Positions 1-7,618 of a DNA stretch of 21,512 nt are shown piece by piece. Positions within the stretch are counted from its first letter, which is position 1; each line of letters begins with the position of its first letter. The stretch lies in NCBI GenBank assembly GCA_049967035.1, contig JBMFTM010000008.1, positions 1-21,512 on the forward strand. Reading direction: 5' to 3'. The translations under genes were made by a program, and so were the position numbers. The stretch comes from Acidifodinimicrobium sp049967035. GTDB lineage: Archaea; Nanobdellota; Nanobdellia; Parvarchaeales; Parvarchaeaceae. Under the pieces are notes generated by a model. The model ran no database searches, was not told the DNA's origin, and worked only from the letters and a program-made list of their open reading frames with translations.

Positions 1-1
1 C

Positions 2-133
2 AACAATTTAATTGGTGAGGATGTAGACGTGGATAATAAGTTTTTCACGGGGAATTTTCCACAGGGTTTTGTTCATGCAAGTCTTATCAATTCCATTATA
101 GATATATTAAACACTAAGCAGCGACCAGTATAA
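2..133 (+). CDS. C-terminal fragment of GH15 glucoamylase-like protein (5' end outside window)
   Basis: The frame starting at base 2 is open to a TAA at 131-133 and encodes the last 43 residues of a protein. The segment GNFPQGFVHASLIN, preceded by a short acidic stretch, matches the conserved C-terminal end of glycoside hydrolase family 15 (glucoamylase, glucodextranase, trehalase), where GNFPQA(F)SH..LI follows the last helices of the (alpha/alpha)6 barrel. Family members hydrolyse alpha-glucosidic bonds from non-reducing ends. The catalytic residues lie upstream of the window, so substrate and activity cannot be judged. The call rests on one motif only. Confidence 0.7.
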   Translation, partial: NNLIGEDVDVDNKFFTGNFPQGFVHASLINSIIDILNTKQRPV

Positions 134-176
134 TACGGAAATTACTGAGAGGATGATTGCTTAAATAGACGATCGA

Positions 177-193
177 TTTAAACTTATTTATTT
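177..193 (+). promoter_or_regulatory. Probable TATA region for the 212-769 gene
   Basis: A T/A-only stretch broken by one C (TTTAAACTTATTTATTT) ends about 19 nt before the ATG at 212. Its centre is about 26 nt upstream, the distance expected when transcription starts at or next to the start codon. The preceding 134-176 holds no other recognisable element. Confidence 0.45.
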
Positions 194-211
194 GTTGGAT
201 GATGTTATTGA

Positions 212-769
212 ATGTGTATGGTAGACGACGAAATATTAAGTGATATAAAAAAGCTTATAAATTCCACAGTAAGTTTATTGATGCTGAATGAGAGGGAGAA
301 GCTTAATGACAATTTCAGTAGTATATTTTACAATATAAGCGAAATGGGGTTTATGCCTATTTATGTCACTGGTAGCGTGCCAGGGGATAGTATAGAGAGT
401 CAACTTTTACAAAGTGGGGTTAAAAAATACAAAGTTATAGACACGATAACACGTTCCCTTTATAAGGATTTACCAAAACTAAGTCAAGATGTGATAGTGG
501 TAGACTCTCCAGCTGACTTGACCAGATTAAGTATAAGCATTGAAAATATAGTAAATGATAATAAAAACCTATTCGTTTTTATAGACTCAATAACTTCCTT
601 TTCGATTTACAACTCACAGAATGAAATGCTTAGATTTATACATTATATCTCTTCCCTCTCACATGAAAAGAAACAGAAAACAGTCTTCGTGGTGATAAAT
701 GACGACGGACTTGACTCAAATTTTATAGATAAAGTGAGAAGCTTTATAGACCAAGAAATTAAACTCTAG
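212..769 (+). CDS. RecA/KaiC-fold protein lacking a Walker A motif
   Basis: This 185-aa protein has the strand-helix pattern of archaeal RecA/KaiC-like ATPases. It contains IYVTGSVPGDSIESQLLQSGV (residues 50-70) followed by VIDTIT, and a Walker-B-like strand FVFIDSITSF at 121-130. The C-terminal IDxExxL end is typical of small archaeal KaiC-like proteins that sense or scaffold. Where a P-loop should follow the first strand (residues 20-30) there is LLMLNEREKLND, with no GxxxxGKS/T, so ATP hydrolysis is unlikely. The ATG at 212 is preferred because of the TATA-like region upstream; an ATG at 218 is the alternative. The gene converges on thrS and the two coding ends overlap by 11 bp. The specific role is unknown. 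Confidence 0.7.
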   Translation: MCMVDDEILSDIKKLINSTVSLLMLNEREKLNDNFSSIFYNISEMGFMPIYVTGSVPGDSIESQLLQSGVKKYKVIDTITRSLYKDLPKLSQDVIVVDSPADLTRLSISIENIVNDNKNLFVFIDSITSFSIYNSQNEMLRFIHYISSLSHEKKQKTVFVVINDDGLDSNFIDKVRSFIDQEIKL

Positions 770-2660
770 CTCTCTTTTCTATCTTTGATTTCGTATCTTT
801 GATAAATTCGTCTAAATTTACGTTGTACTTTGTCTTCCCAGACCTGTCTCTGACAGCTATGGTCTTACCTTTTTCCTCCTTCTCCCCGATCACAACGGTG
901 TAAGGTACCTTTTCAAGCTGAGAATCGCGGATCTTTCTGTCTAAAGTGGAGTTAGAATCATCTATCTCGACTCTTATTCCATTTTCTTTTAACTTGTTAA
1001 AAACTTCTGTAGCGTAGACTTTGTTATCATCATTTATTGGCAAAATCTTTACCTGGACAGGGGAAAGCCAAAGTGGAAGTTCGCCCTTTGTATTAGAGAG
1101 TATTATACCCATGAACCTTCCAAAAGTACCAAGTATTGAACGGTGTATCACAACTGGTATATGTTCTCTATCGTCTTTGCCTATATATTTAGCATCGAAC
1201 CTTCTGGCCAGATTAAAGTCTACTTGTATCGTAGAGACTGCATAAGCTGACTCTGGTCTACCAGTAAAATCGAGAACATACACATCAATCTTTGGACCAT
1301 AAAATGCGCCATCTTTTTCCTTTATCGTATACTTGTAATCTACGCGCTTAAGCGCACTGAATAGCGCATTCTCTGCTCTGTCCCATAGTTCATCCTCGCC
1401 GATCCTTTTGTCTGGTCTAGTGGCTACGATGAAGATTGGCTTTAAATCAAAAATCTCGTATATCTCCTTTAACTCCTTTAGCATGTATATTATCTCATCT
1501 TCTATCTGGTCTTCGGTTACAAAGCTATGTGCATCGTTCTGCTGAAAAACTCTCGTCCTGAGCAGTCCGTCTAAAGCACCCTCTAATTCATATCTATGTA
1601 ATACTCCATGGTCTGCGAACCTCAACGGTAACTCTCTATAGCTCCTTGTCTTCGATTTAAATATAAGAACGTGGAATGGGCAATTCATCGGCTTAAGGCC
1701 GAACTCTTCATCAGACTCAAATGGCTGAACTTTGAACATGTTCTCTCTGTATTTATCAAAGTGCCCACTTATCTTCCATAGGTCTACCTTAGCTATCAAC
1801 GGCGTTATGACTTCTTTGTAATCATATTTATTATCGTACTCCCTTGCAAGTTTCTCTAATTCGCCATATATTACCGCTCCTTTTGGTAATATGAAAGGGG
1901 ATCCAGGCGAAATGTCTAGAAACTCAAATAATTCAAGGTCTCTGCCAATCTTTTTGTGATCATGCAACTTCTTCTCCTCCAAGAACTTAAGATAATTTTC
2001 TAAATCACCTTTAGACGGAAAGCTTATCCCATATATCCTCGTCATTGCTTCCCTTTTGCTGTCGCCCTTCCAATACGCGCCTGAAACTTTCAACAATTTT
2101 ATGGCTTTTACCATCCCAGTAGAGATTATATGGGGTCCCCTACAAAGGTCTTCAAATTTTCCATCTTTGTAGAAGGTTATATCGTCTTGTAAATCCTTTA
2201 AAAGCTCAAGCTTAAACTTCTCATTGACCAACTTCTTCTCCGCCTCTGGCTTCGTCAAAGGGATTCTCTCAAACTTATTGTTTTCTTTTGCTATCTTCTC
2301 CATTTCCTTCTCGATTTTACCCAAATCATTGTCGCCCACCTTTAAATTGTAAAAATCATAGTAAAATCCCTCGTCTATGCTCGGTCCTATACCTAGCAAT
2401 ACATCAGGGTATAACCTCTTCACAGCGTCTGCCAGCATATGTGCTGAAGAGTGCCAAAATACTTTCTTACCTTCTGGATCGCTGAAATCAAGAAATTCCA
2501 CCTCTTTACTATCAGGCACTTCGAACGATAAATCAAAAAGTTTACCATCAACTTTAGCAACGATCAAATCTTTTAAGTCTATGCCAATAGATTTTGCTAA
2601 ATCTATGAAAGATTTCCTTTCGTTGGATTCGTAAAATTTATCTTTGAATTTTATTTTCAT
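759..2660 (-). CDS. thrS: Threonyl-tRNA synthetase (bacterial/eukaryotic-type architecture)
   Basis: This 633-aa enzyme charges tRNA-Thr with threonine. In order: TGS domain (about 1-60); N2 editing domain with HxxxH (H70, H74) and CxxxH (C173, H177), the metal-type site that removes mischarged serine; class II catalytic core with the zinc ligands C327 (in MNCPFH), H378 (in QNDAH) and H506 (in VVIHRSILG); motif 2 around R356; and a C-terminal anticodon-binding domain from about 535. This is the bacterial/eukaryotic layout. Many archaea instead carry a DTD-like N-terminal editing domain, so lateral acquisition is plausible. The start lies 12 nt after the stop of the KaiC-like gene, with a TGAGG ribosome-binding element, so the two are probably co-transcribed. 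Confidence 0.96.
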   Translation of the reverse strand: MKIKFKDKFYESNERKSFIDLAKSIGIDLKDLIVAKVDGKLFDLSFEVPDSKEVEFLDFSDPEGKKVFWHSSAHMLADAVKRLYPDVLLGIGPSIDEGFYYDFYNLKVGDNDLGKIEKEMEKIAKENNKFERIPLTKPEAEKKLVNEKFKLELLKDLQDDITFYKDGKFEDLCRGPHIISTGMVKAIKLLKVSGAYWKGDSKREAMTRIYGISFPSKGDLENYLKFLEEKKLHDHKKIGRDLELFEFLDISPGSPFILPKGAVIYGELEKLAREYDNKYDYKEVITPLIAKVDLWKISGHFDKYRENMFKVQPFESDEEFGLKPMNCPFHVLIFKSKTRSYRELPLRFADHGVLHRYELEGALDGLLRTRVFQQNDAHSFVTEDQIEDEIIYMLKELKEIYEIFDLKPIFIVATRPDKRIGEDELWDRAENALFSALKRVDYKYTIKEKDGAFYGPKIDVYVLDFTGRPESAYAVSTIQVDFNLARRFDAKYIGKDDREHIPVVIHRSILGTFGRFMGIILSNTKGELPLWLSPVQVKILPINDDNKVYATEVFNKLKENGIRVEIDDSNSTLDRKIRDSQLEKVPYTVVIGEKEEKGKTIAVRDRSGKTKYNVNLDEFIKDTKSKIEKRARV

Positions 2661-2672
2661 AAATTTTATGCC

Positions 2673-3380
2673 TCAGAAGACTGGCTGATCTTGGAATATC
2701 TTTATGCCTCCAGGCTCTATATCAAATGGGTGAAGACCTGAACTGTGGGAGGAGTATCTGAATTTAAGTATAGATATCGCTTTTTGATAGAAATTCTGGT
2801 TGAAAATCATTGAAAGCAATATCACACAGTCGGACAAGTATAGCGGTATTGCAAGTTCCTCTGATAGATCCAGCACATTAAGATTGCCGTATTTCTCCAC
2901 CGTGACTATAGATGTTCCAAATGAACGCAGCATATCAAAAGCACTAGTCAATAGATTCCTTTGCATCGCAATATCATGAATCTCCCAGAAAAGAGGAGTC
3001 AATGGATCAACCACTATCCTTGAATGCTTAGTAGTCCTGTTCTCTAGTATCTTCGGAAGTTCAACCAGCAAAAATTCCTTGAAGTCATGGCCTGTCATTC
3101 TAACAAAGACAAAATTAGTATTCATATTCTGCCTAAACTCAGTGAAACCGAGAGAATCAGCCTCCTTAAGAATAGCTTCAATATCCTGCTCCAAACTTAT
3201 ATAGAAAACTTTCTCATTAGCCTTTAACCCTGCTCTTAGAAAGCTTAGAGCAAATATACTTTTACCGGCACCTGGAGAACCATAGAGAGCAGATACTGTA
3301 TTTGAGATTAACCCGCCATTAACGAGCTGATCAAAACCAGCCACGCCGCTGCTAACTCTGAAAAATCCAACATCCACCAT
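2673..3380 (-). CDS. KaiC/RadA-like single-domain ATPase
   Basis: This 235-aa protein is a single KaiC-like RecA domain. It opens with the family pattern SSGVAGFDQLVNGGL and has Walker A GSPGAGKS (34-41), the catalytic-glutamate strand YISLEQD (E64), Walker B RIVVDPL (about 121-127), and the C-terminal strand RYSSHSSGLHPFDIEPGGI seen in KaiC relatives. Such proteins are common in archaea, often in signalling or as recombinase paralogues; which role applies here cannot be told. It is the first gene of a unit with thrS. A TATA box centred about 26 nt upstream of the ATG suggests a leaderless message. The P-loop-less relative at 212-769 lies on the other side of thrS. Confidence 0.85.
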   Translation of the reverse strand: MVDVGFFRVSSGVAGFDQLVNGGLISNTVSALYGSPGAGKSIFALSFLRAGLKANEKVFYISLEQDIEAILKEADSLGFTEFRQNMNTNFVFVRMTGHDFKEFLLVELPKILENRTTKHSRIVVDPLTPLFWEIHDIAMQRNLLTSAFDMLRSFGTSIVTVEKYGNLNVLDLSEELAIPLYLSDCVILLSMIFNQNFYQKAISILKFRYSSHSSGLHPFDIEPGGIKIFQDQPVF

Positions 3381-3400
3381 ATCTATTATATTAAATCTCG

Positions 3401-3410
3401 TTAATATTTA
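3401..3410 (-). promoter_or_regulatory. TATA box of the KaiC-like/thrS unit
   Basis: On the minus strand the element reads TAAATATTAA, centred 25-26 nt before the ATG at 3380. This is the archaeal TATA-to-start spacing and implies leaderless transcription. A short inverted repeat (TTTGT-GTT-ACAAA, 3462-3474) lies about 60 nt further upstream with no assigned role. The rest of the 3381-3489 spacer shows nothing else. Confidence 0.6.
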
Positions 3411-3489
3411 ACCATTGCGAATTTAAATTTACGTATTCAGAGATTTTGAATTTATCAATTTGTTTGTGTTACAAATCTAATTAGGCCGC

Positions 3490-5193
3490 TTACCTCTTAA
3501 GTTTGGTAATCTGTTCATAGCTGTAGGTGTTTATCACGTTGTTCTTGGTCAGCCACCCCCTCCTAGCAATCGCAGCTGCCAGCCTTATGAATCTCAGCTG
3601 AGCTAGCCTATGCGCATCGCTCCCGAGGCTAAATTTGATCCTGTAATTTGAAGCCTTCCTAACCAAGTCAAACGGTAAATCTGACCTAGTAGGATAGCCG
3701 TTTATCTCTAGCATAACCCCATTTCTTTCACAGGCTTCAAATATCCTATCTAGATCTAAATCAATTGGTGGTCTCTCACCTATTATCCTACCAGTTGGGT
3801 GCGCAATTGTGGATAGTTTGCCACTTTCTATCGCTTTTATAAGCCTATCAGTGTTTTCTTTTCTATCCCTGCTTATACTTTGGTGCATAGCACCTATTAT
3901 AAAGTCCATTTTAGAAAGCGTATTGCTGCTTAAGTCAAGTGACCCATCCTTTAATATTTCCAACTCAACGCCTTTCAAGATTTTTATACCATCCTTTCCA
4001 TTGAGCGAATCTATCTTCTTATTAATGGACTCGAAACGCTTGTCATCCAAGCCTCTTGATACTCTTAGGCTATAACTGTGGTTTGTTATTGCAATGTACT
4101 TTAAACCAAGCCTTCTTGCCTCCGACACCATCTCCTCTAGAGAATCAGCACCATCGCTATCATTTGTATGTGTATGGAGATCACCTAAAATTTCATTATA
4201 ATTTACTATCTTCGGGAGGGTGTGAGATTGAGCCGCTTCTATCTCGCCTGTGTCTTCTCTCATCTCCGGCGGCATGTAGTCTAAACCTAGGTATGAATAT
4301 ACTCCTTCTTCAGACTCCCCAGCAACCTTCTTTTTCCCTTTGAATATCCCATATTCATTCAATTTCAAGCCCTTTAAAATTGCAATCTTCCTCAGCTTTA
4401 TATTATGCTCTTTATTGCCTGTGAAATATTGCAAAGCTGAGCCGAAAGACTCATCCGGCACAACCCTAAAATCGCAATTTAACCCGATCTTTAATTCAAC
4501 TGATGTTTTTGTCGGGCCACTGACTAGGACCTTTGAAACTTCTCCCATTTTAGAGAAAAACTTCATGCCTTCTTCTGGTTTGTCTGATGAGGCTAAGATA
4601 TCCAAATCCCCTACAGTCTCTCTCATTCTCCTTGTAGAGCCAGCTATCTGTACTTTTTTAAACAAACCGCTCTTTGAAAGATCTGAAACTATTTTCTCTG
4701 CATTATCCAACATAAATCCTAATGGAACCCGCTTTTCTGTGCTTTCAACTGCAGACCCAAGAGCTTCGGACAGATTAGTCTCGGTCTTCTCGCCAAAGCC
4801 TTCGAGGTCTCTGAGTTTATGTTCTGAGATTGCCCTCTTCAAATCATCTAGGTTCTTTATACCGAGAGACTTATAGAGATAGTATATCTTCTTAGGCCCT
4901 AGACCTCTTACCTGTCTAAGTGAATTGAAGTCTATGGGATACTTTTTTCTGAGCTCTTCGTATTTGCTTACCTTGCCAGTCTTTATGTATTCTATGATTT
5001 TCTTACCTAAGCCCTCCCCAACTCCCTCTATCTTATCAAGTTTCCCGCCCTTGTAATACTCAGATATGTCTCCTGATAAGGTTGATATACTCAACGCAGC
5101 TTTCCTATAAGCGATAGGTTTCCATTTAACGCCTTCTATGTCTAGAATATCCGCGATGGTGTAGAAAATATCTGCCAACTCTTTATTGCTCAT
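3490..5193 (-). CDS. polX: Family X DNA polymerase / 3'-5' exonuclease PolX
   Basis: This 567-aa protein has the full PolX layout. The N-terminal 8-kDa-like and helix-hairpin-helix region (about 1-140) includes the DNA-binding turns KIEGVGEGLGKK and QVRGLGPKK. The polymerase palm has GSTRR then GDLDIL (D196, D198) and a third acidic residue in CDFRVV (D241). The C-terminal PHP phosphoesterase domain carries GDLHTHTNDSDG (D338, H340, H342), H372, E410, H437, H465 and SDAH (D526, H528), the residues that bind the metal cluster of the exonuclease. It fills gaps in base-excision repair. The ATG overlaps the apgM stop by 4 bp (ATGA), so translation is coupled. Confidence 0.95.
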   Translation of the reverse strand: MSNKELADIFYTIADILDIEGVKWKPIAYRKAALSISTLSGDISEYYKGGKLDKIEGVGEGLGKKIIEYIKTGKVSKYEELRKKYPIDFNSLRQVRGLGPKKIYYLYKSLGIKNLDDLKRAISEHKLRDLEGFGEKTETNLSEALGSAVESTEKRVPLGFMLDNAEKIVSDLSKSGLFKKVQIAGSTRRMRETVGDLDILASSDKPEEGMKFFSKMGEVSKVLVSGPTKTSVELKIGLNCDFRVVPDESFGSALQYFTGNKEHNIKLRKIAILKGLKLNEYGIFKGKKKVAGESEEGVYSYLGLDYMPPEMREDTGEIEAAQSHTLPKIVNYNEILGDLHTHTNDSDGADSLEEMVSEARRLGLKYIAITNHSYSLRVSRGLDDKRFESINKKIDSLNGKDGIKILKGVELEILKDGSLDLSSNTLSKMDFIIGAMHQSISRDRKENTDRLIKAIESGKLSTIAHPTGRIIGERPPIDLDLDRIFEACERNGVMLEINGYPTRSDLPFDLVRKASNYRIKFSLGSDAHRLAQLRFIRLAAAIARRGWLTKNNVINTYSYEQITKLKR

Positions 5194-6440
5194 AATTTCA
5201 TTACAAATGGCATTATTTCTGTAGCTTTAGATATATTCTTTAGGTGGTGCTTCTTACATTCAGTTTCTCCAAAATCTTTCACTCTATTGAATTTTCTATT
5301 AGCTATCAACACAGGAATATTATCATTTGTATGCCTTTTCAGTTCAGATGAGGTTCTGTGATCGCAAGTTATTACGACAGTATCGCCATTAGAAACATCA
5401 ATCTTCTGGAGAATAGAGTAAACAAGTATACGATCTATCCTTTCTATTGCATCATATTTTTCAACATACTTCCCTAGATGGGATAGTGCATCAGTTTGCT
5501 TGACATGCACATATACCGCATCATACTTATCTAACGCCCTAGAAACAGAATCGGCTTTATTCTCCAAATCCTCATCTAAATCACTCAACTCTGTGATCTT
5601 CATCAGAGACATCCCCGCAGCAGAGGCTATTCCCTTCTCAAGCGGCATACCTACAACAGCTGCCCACTGCTTTCCATACTTTTTATTGATATCTGGTAAC
5701 TTCGGGTCATGAATTGCACCATCTCTAAGCAGCACGTAATTTGGCAGCGGTAAGCTATTTGATTTCCTTTTCTTGTACACATCAGTTTTTAACAGCACTC
5801 TATTCGCCTCGGATATAAATTGGTTAAGAATCTTCTCAGTGAAGACTGCGCTAGATTTTAGCGCTTTTATTTTAGGTATCAGATCGCTTTTGCTTTTAGA
5901 CGCGAAACTTAGTTTTTTATCGCCGAAAAACTTTACAGTGTAGCCTGGTTCATTGTTGGAGATAAATTGAGACAACCTTTTCTTTTCGTCTCTTATTATC
6001 AATCCGCCCCTATACCCCTCTCCTGCCTTGAATTCAAATTCTAATGGAAGCTTAACTTGTTCATTTATCACCTTCTCTATCTCTGCAAATTCCTCCTTTG
6101 AGAGGTAAGTCCTAACAGATTTTAATTTAGACCCAACCGCCTCTGCTATGTTGACCCTTAGACTTATATCCCCCTCCCTAGGCTCCATTCCAAGGCCTAA
6201 GCATTCAAACCATCCCCTTCCAGTTGAATATTTCTTCGGATCATAGCCCAGATCAGCCATAACGCCAGAATCGCTCTCAGGTGCTAATCTTCCTAAAACC
6301 GATGGGAAAGCCAGAACTGCATGAGGAAGAAGTGAGTTAATATTCACTTTGTTTGCATATTCTAGGGGCGTCTTATTAGACAATAGCTTTATTGGATGGT
6401 CTCCCATTCCATCTACTATCAAAAAAACAATCTTACCCAT
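5190..6440 (-). CDS. apgM: Cofactor-independent phosphoglycerate mutase, archaeal type
   Basis: This enzyme of the alkaline-phosphatase superfamily interconverts 3- and 2-phosphoglycerate and feeds the enolase encoded further along. Numbered from the ATG at 6440 (416 aa), visible elements are IVDGMGD with metal ligand D10, PESDSGVMADLGYDP with the probable phospho-accepting S56, KQTDALSH (D317, H321), CDHRTSS (D360, H361) and H370. The start at 6440 puts the hydrophobic first strand directly at the N terminus, as in the family, and overlaps the stop of the preceding gene by 8 nt. An in-frame ATG at 6452 and a TTG at 6458 are weaker options. The stop is coupled to polX. Confidence 0.93.
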   Translation of the reverse strand: MGKIVFLIVDGMGDHPIKLLSNKTPLEYANKVNINSLLPHAVLAFPSVLGRLAPESDSGVMADLGYDPKKYSTGRGWFECLGLGMEPREGDISLRVNIAEAVGSKLKSVRTYLSKEEFAEIEKVINEQVKLPLEFEFKAGEGYRGGLIIRDEKKRLSQFISNNEPGYTVKFFGDKKLSFASKSKSDLIPKIKALKSSAVFTEKILNQFISEANRVLLKTDVYKKRKSNSLPLPNYVLLRDGAIHDPKLPDINKKYGKQWAAVVGMPLEKGIASAAGMSLMKITELSDLDEDLENKADSVSRALDKYDAVYVHVKQTDALSHLGKYVEKYDAIERIDRILVYSILQKIDVSNGDTVVITCDHRTSSELKRHTNDNIPVLIANRKFNRVKDFGETECKKHHLKNISKATEIMPFVMKL

Positions 6441-7131
6441 AGATGCTCGCATAAGCAAGCTTGTTTATAAGAGAGGAGAGTCTCTTCGATGCATCTGCCT
6501 TAGAGGAGGTTGCTATTATCTCCTGTAGTTCATCTGAAATCTTAGAATTAAGATCTATCAGTTCTGATAATTTTTTTATTAATAGACCTATAGAGGGAAT
6601 GTCAGAAGCTGTGTACTGAACACTTGGTATCTGAATAACCTTTGGCTCTTTTACGCCTGCATTACCCGCGGTTTCTGGCTTTACTTGATTGGCAGGTAGA
6701 TTGGTCTGGACTTCAACCTTAGTTGCTTTATTAACTTTTTCTTCAGATGGCTTAATTGCGGGTGCCTGCATTTTTGGCGCCGGCTTTTCTGCCTGCATAC
6801 TTTCCGCTTTTCTAATGCTTTCCTCGGCCTTCGCGGCTTCACTGATCTCCTCTTTCACAGCTTGTAGTATATCTGTTCTATTTATTTGAATAGATGTGGT
6901 TGGTTTAACACTCAAACTAGATTTTTGTTCTATATTTTGATTCTTTTGGTTGCTGGTTTTTAGTTTGTCCATCCTGCTCTGAAGGAGAATCCTTGACACT
7001 TCTGCAGAATTCACACCCTCTTGATCTCCACCTAATAAGTTGCTAGCCAAGCCTAGCTCAGCCTCTACTGATCTTATTTGATTTTCTAGATTGCTTATCT
7101 GATTCAGCAGATCATTTAGCTCTCCAGCCAT
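6433..7131 (-). CDS. Unknown helical/low-complexity protein
   Basis: This 232-aa protein matches no family I recognise. Residues 1-30 form a short amphipathic coiled coil (LNDLLNQISNLENQIRSVEAEL). The middle (about 60-170) is rich in K, E, Q, A and P and looks disordered. The C terminus (about 175-228) is helical again (SIGLLIKKLSELIDLNSKISDELQEII), a pattern of a protein that tethers two partners. There is no signal peptide or membrane segment. It heads the unit with apgM and polX: its stop overlaps the apgM start by 8 nt. A TATA box centred 25 nt upstream supports the ATG at 7131. Confidence 0.7.
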   Translation of the reverse strand: MAGELNDLLNQISNLENQIRSVEAELGLASNLLGGDQEGVNSAEVSRILLQSRMDKLKTSNQKNQNIEQKSSLSVKPTTSIQINRTDILQAVKEEISEAAKAEESIRKAESMQAEKPAPKMQAPAIKPSEEKVNKATKVEVQTNLPANQVKPETAGNAGVKEPKVIQIPSVQYTASDIPSIGLLIKKLSELIDLNSKISDELQEIIATSSKADASKRLSSLINKLAYASIYG

Positions 7132-7149
7132 TTGAAATAAGAACAGTTA

Positions 7150-7160
7150 TTAATATTTAT
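7150..7160 (-). promoter_or_regulatory. TATA box of the 7131-3490 unit
   Basis: The minus strand reads ATAAATATTAA, centred about 25 nt before the ATG at 7131, the spacing of a leaderless archaeal promoter. It lies directly downstream of a T-rich terminator of the preceding gene. Confidence 0.6.
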
Positions 7161-7175
7161 TCGTTTAAATCAAAC

Positions 7176-7190
7176 AAAAAAATAAAAAAA
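7176..7190 (-). terminator. T-rich archaeal terminator after the 86-aa gene
   Basis: The minus strand carries T7-A-T7 starting 19 nt after the stop codon of the 7209-7469 gene, with no hairpin. Runs of T alone are the usual archaeal termination signal. Confidence 0.65.
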
Positions 7191-7208
7191 GCTAAATTTC
7201 ATCGAAGC

Positions 7209-7469
7209 TTACTTTGGAAGAAGCCCTGAAACCTCATCTAAATTACCGCGCTTCAACGCTTCGATCAGCTTAAGCTTATCTGCTTTCTTAAGCTTAACCT
7301 TCTCGCCGTTCTTCAACAGCTTTACAGTTTCCTTATGCACTGACACAGGAGGTTTCTCTGCAGAGCTGGAGCTCTCCTCTAAATTCTTGCCCTTGTATAT
7401 TATTTCGTACTCTCCTAACTTTATATTCCTAGTTGACTGTTCCTTAAAAAATTTATACCAACTATCCAT
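7209..7469 (-). CDS. Hypothetical 86-aa charged protein
   Basis: No family is recognised. The protein starts MDSWYKFFKEQS, has a beta-like stretch (KLGEYEIIYKG), a serine-rich linker (SSSSAEKPP, about 33-41) and a lysine-rich helical C terminus ending in DEVSGLLPK. It is a believable gene because it has one of the best ribosome-binding sites in the window (GGAGGT, 8 nt before ATG) and is followed by a T-rich terminator. It sits alone between ftsZ and the 232-aa gene, in the same direction. Function unknown. Confidence 0.65.
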   Translation of the reverse strand: MDSWYKFFKEQSTRNIKLGEYEIIYKGKNLEESSSSAEKPPVSVHKETVKLLKNGEKVKLKKADKLKLIEALKRGNLDEVSGLLPK

Positions 7470-7477
7470 ATCATCCT

Positions 7478-7483
7478 ACCTCC
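7478..7483 (-). promoter_or_regulatory. Strong Shine-Dalgarno of the 86-aa gene
   Basis: GGAGGT on the minus strand, 8 nt before the ATG at 7469. It decides the start and shows that this gene, unlike many unit-first genes here, is translated with a leader. Confidence 0.75.
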
Positions 7484-7530
7484 ATTTATTAATAATTTAG
7501 TTATAGTATTTATCATTATTAAACATTTAT

Positions 7531-7552
7531 GGTTGGGGATTTAACCCCAACC
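7531..7552. other. Perfect 8-bp inverted repeat (hairpin) after ftsZ, distal
   Basis: GGTTGGGG (7531-7538) and CCCCAACC (7545-7552) form a perfect 8-bp stem around a 6-nt loop. It is the second of two hairpins between the ftsZ stop and the next gene. It could be part of the ftsZ 3' end, a leader structure for the 86-aa gene, or a protein-binding palindrome. Perfect pairing means no wobble betrays the transcribed strand. Confidence 0.6.
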
Positions 7553-7581
7553 ACAGTAGGGGATTTTATGAAGAACGCGAA

Positions 7582-7605
7582 GCAGCCCGAAAAGAGACGG
7601 GCTGC
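7582..7605 (-). terminator. Perfect GC-rich hairpin 13 nt after the ftsZ stop
   Basis: GCAGCCCG (7582-7589) pairs with CGGGCTGC (7598-7605) around an 8-nt loop. On the minus strand it follows ftsZ directly, after a short T5 run. It resembles a bacterial-style terminator or 3'-end stabiliser, though no T-run follows the stem, so true intrinsic termination is uncertain. Confidence 0.5.
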
Positions 7606-7618
7606 AAAGCAAAAAGTT

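Noticed and set aside
4340..4876. A 178-codon open frame on the plus strand
   Set aside because: It lies entirely inside polX on the other strand; its translation is low-complexity and lacks family features, while the polX frame has all catalytic motifs.
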